DNA of 49,687 bases from an uncultured Eubacteriales bacterium. GTDB taxonomy: Bacteria > Bacillota > Clostridia > Oscillospirales > Oscillospiraceae. Positions 44,859 through 49,687 of this stretch are shown piece by piece (within the stretch, counting starts at the first letter, position 1; each line of letters opens with the position of its first letter). Both the position numbers and the translations under genes were made by a program. The notes beneath the pieces are model-generated. The model worked only from the letters and a program-made list of their open reading frames with translations. It was not told where the DNA came from and did not search any database. The stretch lies in contig ONBX01000028.1 in the NCBI GenBank assembly GCA_900316205.1, forward strand, positions 1 to 49,687, read 5' to 3'.

Positions 44859-46706
44859 TCAATCCTCGATCCTATTGCCTTCCATGTCCAGGATCTGGCG
44901 GAATTGGGTCTCGTACAGCTCCCGATAAGTGCCGCCCTTTTCCAGAAGCTCCTCATGGGTCCCGCACTCGGTGATGACGCCATCCTTCACAACCAGGATC
45001 CTGTCTGCCTTGAGGATGGTGGAGAGCCTGTGGGCAATGACGATGCTGGTGCGTCCCTCCATCAGAGCCTCCAACGCCTCCTGGATGGCGTTTTCGGTGA
45101 TGGAGTCCAGGGCGGAGGTGGCCTCGTCCAGGATCAGGATCTTGGGATCCTTCAGGATGACCCTGGCGATGGAGAGACGCTGCTTTTCGCCGCCGGAGAG
45201 CTTCAGGCCCCGGTTGCCGACCATGGTCTCCAGTCCCTCGGGCTGACTGTGGATAAAGTCTGTGAGATTGGCAATATAGCAGGCGGCCTCCAGTTCCTCT
45301 GGTGTGGCATCTTCCTTGGCGTAGAGCAGATTCTCCCGGATGGTGCCGTTGAATAGATAGCTGTCCTGGGTGACGACGCCGATCTGCTGACGGAGATACT
45401 TGAGATCAAAGTCCCGTACGTCAACACCGGCGATCCGGACCGAGCCGCCCAGTACGTCGTAGAGTCTGGGGATCAGGTTCACAACGGTGGATTTGCCGGA
45501 ACCGGATGGCCCCACGATGGCGTACATCTTGCCGCCGGGCACGGTGAAATCGATATCGGTGAGTAGGGGCTTTTCCGGGTCATAGGAGAAGGAGACGTGA
45601 TCGTAGACGATATCGGCATCGGTCACATCCGGCTTCAGACCGTTTTCCGGAGACTGAATGGGGTTTTCCATATCGAAGTAATCGAAGATGCGGGTGAAGA
45701 GAGCCAGAGAACGGGTGAAATCCACATGGATGTTCAGAAGGCTCTCAATGGGGCGGTAGAGCCGGTTCACAAGGGCCACGGTGGCCGTGATGGTACCGAC
45801 GGTGAGGCTGGCGTCGGCCTTCGCAATGATGAACCAGCCGCCGGCAAAATAGATGAGCAGCGGCCCCAGCTGGGTGAACATGCCCATGACCACGCGGAAC
45901 CACTTGCCGCTGCGCTGCTCCTTCAGCTGGAGCTGGGTGACCTCCTCGTTCACGTCCACAAAGCGCTGGTACTCCCGTTCCTCCCGGGTAAAGAGCTTCA
46001 CCAGGAGCGAGCCGGATACCGATAGGGTCTCATTCACCATCTGGTTCATCTCGTCATTCTTGGACTGGCTCTCGGTGAGGATCTTCCAACGGGTCTTGCC
46101 CACGCTCTTGGTGGGGATCACCAGAAGCGGGATGACCACGATGCCGATGATGGCAAGCTTCCAGCTCATGGTAAAGAGGGCGACCAGGGTGGTGACCACG
46201 GTGGCGATGTTGGAGACGATGCTGGAGAGCGTGCCGGAGATAACAGAGCTCACGCCGGAGATGTCGGTATTCATGCGGGTGATGATATCGCCCTGCTTTT
46301 CCGAGGTGAAGAAGGCGTGGGGCATGTGCTGCAGATGATCGTACATCTGGTTCTTCATATCGAAGATGATGCGCTGGGAGATCCAGGCGTTGATATAACT
46401 CTCCAGGACGCTGATGATCTGGGAGCCGGCCAGGGTGATGAAGGCCAGGATCAGGAGCTTGATGAGCAGCGTAAGATTTTTGCCGACCAGGGCTTCGTCC
46501 ACGATCTTGCCGGTGATGATGCTGGGCAGCAGGCCAAGCACAGCCGAGAGCAGAATTGCCGCAAAAACAAGAACGAACTGAAACCAGTAGGGCTTCAGGT
46601 AGGACAGGATGCGTTTCAGCAGTGCACCGCTGACCTTCGGCATATTTTTCTTTTCCTCATCCGTCAGGAAACCGCGGGGCCCCATGCCCCTTCCGGGTCC
46701 GGCCAT
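44859..46706 (-). CDS. ABC-type multidrug/lipid exporter, fused membrane and ATPase domains
   Basis: A half-transporter of 615 residues acting as a homo- or heterodimer. A Gly-rich N-terminus (MAGPGRGMGPRGFL) leads to six membrane segments of the type 1 exporter fold. The ATPase has Walker A GPSGSGKSTVVN, Q-loop VTQDSYLFNGTI, signature LSGGEKQRLSIARV, Walker B ILILDEATSALD and the switch VIAHRLST. The start at 46706 has GAAGGGA upstream; earlier in-frame starts lack support. It is a single gene with no second half-transporter beside it, so a homodimer is likely. Substrate unknown. Confidence 0.93.
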   Translation of the reverse strand: MAGPGRGMGPRGFLTDEEKKNMPKVSGALLKRILSYLKPYWFQFVLVFAAILLSAVLGLLPSIITGKIVDEALVGKNLTLLIKLLILAFITLAGSQIISVLESYINAWISQRIIFDMKNQMYDHLQHMPHAFFTSEKQGDIITRMNTDISGVSSVISGTLSSIVSNIATVVTTLVALFTMSWKLAIIGIVVIPLLVIPTKSVGKTRWKILTESQSKNDEMNQMVNETLSVSGSLLVKLFTREEREYQRFVDVNEEVTQLQLKEQRSGKWFRVVMGMFTQLGPLLIYFAGGWFIIAKADASLTVGTITATVALVNRLYRPIESLLNIHVDFTRSLALFTRIFDYFDMENPIQSPENGLKPDVTDADIVYDHVSFSYDPEKPLLTDIDFTVPGGKMYAIVGPSGSGKSTVVNLIPRLYDVLGGSVRIAGVDVRDFDLKYLRQQIGVVTQDSYLFNGTIRENLLYAKEDATPEELEAACYIANLTDFIHSQPEGLETMVGNRGLKLSGGEKQRLSIARVILKDPKILILDEATSALDSITENAIQEALEALMEGRTSIVIAHRLSTILKADRILVVKDGVITECGTHEELLEKGGTYRELYETQFRQILDMEGNRIED

Positions 46707-46737
46707 AGGATCGCTTCCCTTCGCTAAAGATAGTCCT

Positions 46738-46766
46738 ATTGTATTGCGCGCAAGAGAATTCGTCAA
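46738..46766 (-). promoter_or_regulatory. Promoter of the ABC exporter
   Basis: TTGACG (46766-46761), 17-nt spacer and TACAAT (46743-46738) on the minus strand, about 32 nt upstream of the start codon. Confidence 0.65.
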
Positions 46767-46928
46767 GAAAAATGCGCATTGGGAGCGCAAAAATGACGAA
46801 AGATGCGGAAAGTACTTTTGCGCTGCTCCTTTTTTCCGGATCGAAGCCGGTTTTTTCAAATTCCTGTGGACTTTGCAAGGGTGTCTGTGTTAAGATGAGG
46901 CCATCGAGATGATGAGAGGAGAACCGAT

Positions 46929-47567
46929 ATGTTTGATATTCCTGTCATAGCCGGTGCCGCCGACTGGATCAATGCCGTTTTCAGCGGCATGGACCAGAGC
47001 GTCACCCTCTTCATCCGCCATCTGTATGAGTTTGGCGGCGATCCCATGACCAAGTTCATGGAGCTCGTTTCCCTGTTCGGCAAGCACGGCATGTTCCTGA
47101 TTGCCCTGTCCCTGGTGCTGGCTTTTTTCAAGAAGACCCGCCGCTTCGGCACCGCCATGTGCGCAGGCCTGTTTCTTGGCGCGCTGCTGGTAAATGTCTA
47201 TCTGAAGGACGCCATCGCAAGACCCCGGCCTTATACGCTGGACTTCTACCGGCAGCTCTGGATGACCGTGGGCCAGAACGTGGAGAGTGACTTCTGCTTC
47301 CCCTCCGGCCATACCAACGCGGCCTTCGCGGCCATGGTGCCGGTTTTCATTCTGGGCAAAAAGCGCTGGAGCTGGCTGGCCCTGGTGTTCGCGGTGCTGA
47401 TGGGCATCTCCCGCATTTATCTCGTGGTGCATTTCCCCAGCGACGTGCTGGCCGGCATGATCACCGGTACGATCACCGGCATGATCGGCACCTTCTGCGC
47501 CCTGATCGCGCCGCGCTGGTGGTACCGTTGGGACGTGCTGAAGAAGGCCGAGGAAGTTGAAGAATAG
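46929..47567 (+). CDS. PAP2-family membrane phosphatase
   Basis: A membrane phosphatase of the type 2 phosphatidic acid phosphatase family, 212 residues with about five to six membrane segments. All three motifs are present: KDAIARPRP (K-x6-RP), PSGHT and SRIYLVVHFPSDV (S-R-x5-H-x3-D). Substrates in the family include undecaprenyl pyrophosphate, phosphatidylglycerophosphate and phosphatidic acid. It lies near two phospholipid genes (48006 and 48614). AGAGGAGAA precedes the ATG. The downstream small gene starts 2 nt after its stop. Confidence 0.92.
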   Translation: MFDIPVIAGAADWINAVFSGMDQSVTLFIRHLYEFGGDPMTKFMELVSLFGKHGMFLIALSLVLAFFKKTRRFGTAMCAGLFLGALLVNVYLKDAIARPRPYTLDFYRQLWMTVGQNVESDFCFPSGHTNAAFAAMVPVFILGKKRWSWLALVFAVLMGISRIYLVVHFPSDVLAGMITGTITGMIGTFCALIAPRWWYRWDVLKKAEEVEE

Positions 47568-47568
47568 G

Positions 47569-47967
47569 ATGTTTGGATTCGGCAAGTTAAAATTCCGCGG
47601 CGTCGACAAGAGCGTCATCTCCGATGAAGAGCACCGGCAGGATTACGAGGCGGCGGAGGCCATCGGCCGGGTGCGGCTGGGAAAGCTCTGCCTCTACTAC
47701 AGGGACCTGGGGAAAAAATATTTTGTCCCCTACGAGTACATAGACCGGTCCTTTACCCGCATCAGTGAATGCCAGCCGGACGACAGCCCTGCCTATTACT
47801 ACTACCGGCTGATCCTGGTTCACGGAGAGAAGGAATTCGCAAACCTCATTTTCAACAAAGAGGAAGAGGTGGACAAGATTCACGCAAGACTCAAGGAGAT
47901 CCGCCCGGAGATCCAATACGGCTATGTTCCCCCGGCTGACGGGAAGGAACGTCCCAAATTCATGTAA
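47569..47967 (+). CDS. Small conserved-looking protein of unknown function
   Basis: A 132-residue soluble protein: MFGFGKLKFRGVDKSVISDEE..., with an aromatic-rich core (LCLYYRDLGKKYFVPYEYIDRSF), then YYYYRLILVHGEKEFANLIF and an acidic helix with EEEVDKIHARLKEIRPEI. The strand pattern ending in a helix resembles a PH-like domain, which is only a guess. It starts 2 nt after the PAP2 gene, so the two form an operon. A TTG 12 nt earlier is an alternative start. Confidence 0.75.
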   Translation: MFGFGKLKFRGVDKSVISDEEHRQDYEAAEAIGRVRLGKLCLYYRDLGKKYFVPYEYIDRSFTRISECQPDDSPAYYYYRLILVHGEKEFANLIFNKEEEVDKIHARLKEIRPEIQYGYVPPADGKERPKFM

Positions 47968-48000
47968 AAAACGCATCGAAGATTTCTTCGATGCGTTTTT
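47967..48000. terminator. Bidirectional terminator between convergent genes
   Basis: A perfect 14-bp stem AAAAACGCATCGAA/TTCGATGCGTTTTT with a 6-nt loop, flanked by A and T tracts, lies exactly between convergent stop codons at 47967 and 48006. Confidence 0.9.
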
Positions 48001-48005
48001 TCGAT

Positions 48006-48602
48006 TCAGAAGGCCTGAGCATTCACGGCATCATCCGGATCCTCAGACGCCGTGGGAAGGCTGGCGGCCCGGAAATTGCGAATGCCGTACAGCACGCCGG
48101 AGAGCAGCAGCATGGCGATGCACAGAAGCTCCAGATACCAGGAAAGCTCCCCGGGAAGATCCAGCCAGATCAGATGCAGGAGCATCACCGCATAGAGGAG
48201 GAGGGTTGTGACCTTTCCGTGCCAGGCCGCGCCGAGGACCACCGACCTCCGGTGGATCACAAGAAGCTGGGTGGAGGCCACAAAGACTTCCTTCACGCAG
48301 AGCACGATAATGAGCAGGAGCATCCGCGGATAGCGCAGCAGCAGGCAGCAGAGCATGGCAAGCTGGGTAAGCTTATCCGCAAGCGGGTCCAGAGCCTTGC
48401 CGAAGTCGCTGACCATGGAAAAGCGGCGGGCAATAAAGCCGTCCAAGGCATCGGTAAGGCCGGAAAGGGCAAGAAGGATCACAGTGGCCGTGTTGTCTTC
48501 CAGCTTGAGGTAGGACCACATGAAGGCCGGGATCAGCAGGATGCGCAAAGCCGAGAGAAGATTGGGGATGGTCAGAATTTTTCCTTTGAAGATCGTTCTC
48601 AT
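48006..48602 (-). CDS. CDP-alcohol phosphatidyltransferase (PgsA-like)
   Basis: An integral membrane enzyme of 198 residues with about four to five membrane segments. The catalytic DGx2ARx8Gx3Dx3D motif is complete (DGFIARR...DFGKALDPLAD). The N-terminus KILTIPNLLSALRILLIPAF is typical of phosphatidylglycerophosphate synthase, which condenses CDP-diacylglycerol with glycerol-3-phosphate. GGAAAGG precedes the ATG at 48602. It lies 11 nt after the lipid kinase gene, a likely two-gene phospholipid operon. Confidence 0.88.
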   Translation of the reverse strand: MRTIFKGKILTIPNLLSALRILLIPAFMWSYLKLEDNTATVILLALSGLTDALDGFIARRFSMVSDFGKALDPLADKLTQLAMLCCLLLRYPRMLLLIIVLCVKEVFVASTQLLVIHRRSVVLGAAWHGKVTTLLLYAVMLLHLIWLDLPGELSWYLELLCIAMLLLSGVLYGIRNFRAASLPTASEDPDDAVNAQAF

Positions 48603-48613
48603 CGCCTTTCCCC

Positions 48614-49519
48614 CTATCCCTGCAGCGTGAGAAAGCCGGCCTTGGCTGAGATCTGCACCTGAGTCTGGAGACCGGAGCTCTCCCCGTCCAGGGACCACTC
48701 CATGGGCTCTGACGATGTCACCAGAAGCTCCCGGCCTGTGAGGACCTTGACCATGGAGCAGTTCGGGTCTCCCGACAGAAAGCTGCGGCCGAGAATATCC
48801 CAGTCTATTACGCTCTTGGGAACTTTGATGAGAACGGCAGCCACCCTGCCGTCTGCCGGACCGATCAGCTCCTCCGGAAGGGTATAAAGTCCGGCAATAT
48901 GATTGTCCACGCTGACAGTTCCGAAAAGGTACTCTCCCTGCTCCGTGATCCCGTCTGCGCTGACAGAAAGCGGGATTGGCTTCAGGTTTGGCAATTCCTT
49001 CAGACTGTCCAGCACATAGGCGCCGAAGCCCAGCAGATTCTTTTGGCTCTGATCCGTGGAATAGGCCAGGCGGGTAAAGGCGCCGAAGAGAGCATGGTGG
49101 AGGAAATAGCGCTCACCGAAGCAGCCCAGGTCATACTGCCGCAGTCTCCCCGCCGCAACGGTGGCCGCAGCCACATGCGGATCCAACGGGAGTCCGTGAG
49201 AAAGAGCAAAGTCATTGGTGCTGCCGCAGGGAAGATACCCTACGGGAACGCGCACTTCCCCTTCGGCCATGCCGCTGATGCACTCATTCAAGGTACCGTC
49301 TCCCCCGGCGCAGACAAGGAGATCAAAGTCCCGCCCGAAGGAATAGGAAAGCTCCCTGGCCTCCCCTCTGCGAGAGGTGACCGCAGTGGTGACAAGATAG
49401 CCCTGATCCATCAGGCAGCGGACGACATCGCAGATGTTTCGCTGGATCATCTTGCGTCCGGCAACGGGGTTTATGACAAGCAACGCTTTCTTCGAAAAAA
49501 CGGATACGGAAACGCTCAT
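48614..49519 (-). CDS. Diacylglycerol/lipid kinase (DgkB/YegS family)
   Basis: A soluble lipid kinase with 301 residues. The N-terminal LLVINPVAGRK and the nucleotide-binding CAGGDGTLNECISG are family signatures, followed by VPVGYLPCGSTNDFALSHG, DLGCFGERYFLHHALFGAFT and a C-terminal SSEPMEWSLDGE. DgkB-type enzymes return diacylglycerol to phosphatidic acid. The start at 49519 has GAGGGA upstream. Co-transcription with the CDP-alcohol transferase fits a role in phospholipid turnover. The 49520-49687 end is AT-rich, with a TATAAT at 49593-49588 on the minus strand and no gene. Confidence 0.9.
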   Translation of the reverse strand: MSVSVSVFSKKALLVINPVAGRKMIQRNICDVVRCLMDQGYLVTTAVTSRRGEARELSYSFGRDFDLLVCAGGDGTLNECISGMAEGEVRVPVGYLPCGSTNDFALSHGLPLDPHVAAATVAAGRLRQYDLGCFGERYFLHHALFGAFTRLAYSTDQSQKNLLGFGAYVLDSLKELPNLKPIPLSVSADGITEQGEYLFGTVSVDNHIAGLYTLPEELIGPADGRVAAVLIKVPKSVIDWDILGRSFLSGDPNCSMVKVLTGRELLVTSSEPMEWSLDGESSGLQTQVQISAKAGFLTLQG

Positions 49520-49687
49520 GGGATCCCTCAAATCAAAGAATGGAAACAAACGATCGGTAAAAGCTCAAGTAATTCGTATTCAACTGTATTATACTAATTT
49601 CTAATTAAAACATTTAATAATCCAAGAACGCGCAGTAATGCTGCGAATAACCTCGGCAGATAATGAGTTGATGGTATCGCAGAGACG

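Overview
The window looks like chromosome from a spore-forming, high-GC Clostridia, most likely an Oscillospiraceae-type gut bacterium. The signs are a SpoIID/LytB-family protein, diaminopimelate synthesis, housekeeping genes in Firmicutes order (dprA-topA-trmFO-plsX-rnc-radical SAM and smc-ftsY-yhbY-nadD-rsfS-leuS), very large secreted BspA-like proteins with dockerins, and many palindromic intergenic repeats. I see no rRNA, tRNA, CRISPR array, prophage or intact IS transposase.

Layout. 1-468: tandem two-hairpin repeats. 469-6519 (-): a 2016-residue secreted multidomain protein ending in a dockerin. 6687-7360: a small DUF559 nuclease-fold gene between two direct copies of the same two-hairpin repeat. 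7372-9674 (-): SpoIID-like protein and queA, overlapping by 4 nt. 9795-13403: dapA, a phosphopantetheinyl transferase, a small lipoprotein and an RlmD-type rRNA methyltransferase, with a 210-bp MITE-like element filling the gap between dapA and the transferase. 13401-17914 (+): accessory block with two hairpin arrays, two small unknown genes, a SAM methyltransferase and an 817-residue adenosine-deaminase-like protein carrying an extra C-terminal domain. 17915-18435: nested palindromic elements. 18436-28091 (-): a PLP desulfhydrase/deaminase, rpsU, and the housekeeping run leuS-rsfS-nadD/yqeK-yhbY-ftsY-smc. 28548-34979 (+): a second giant protein (2143 residues), paralogous to the first at both ends. 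35188-43904 (-): AspT-type transporter, then radical SAM, rnc, plsX, trmFO, topA and dprA. 43962-49519: SpoU methyltransferase, ABC exporter, PAP2 phosphatase, a small unknown protein, a CDP-alcohol phosphatidyltransferase and a lipid/diacylglycerol kinase.

How genes work together. The minus-strand runs form conventional translation/chromosome-maintenance operons with few-nucleotide gaps or 4-nt overlaps. The usual rnc-(radical SAM)-smc order is broken by the second giant gene and the transporter. The two giant proteins share a signal-peptide region and a dockerin, so they are probably exported and docked on a cohesin scaffold encoded elsewhere.

The best candidates for something undescribed are (1) the adenosine-deaminase/SLOG-like fusion and its neighbours, (2) paired hairpin arrays that keep their loops but change their spacer word, (3) a ~290-bp multi-stem element with a 27-bp closing stem, and (4) convergent-gene gaps filled by nested palindromes whose arms covary. 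All functions are inferred by reading the sequence; no database search was run.
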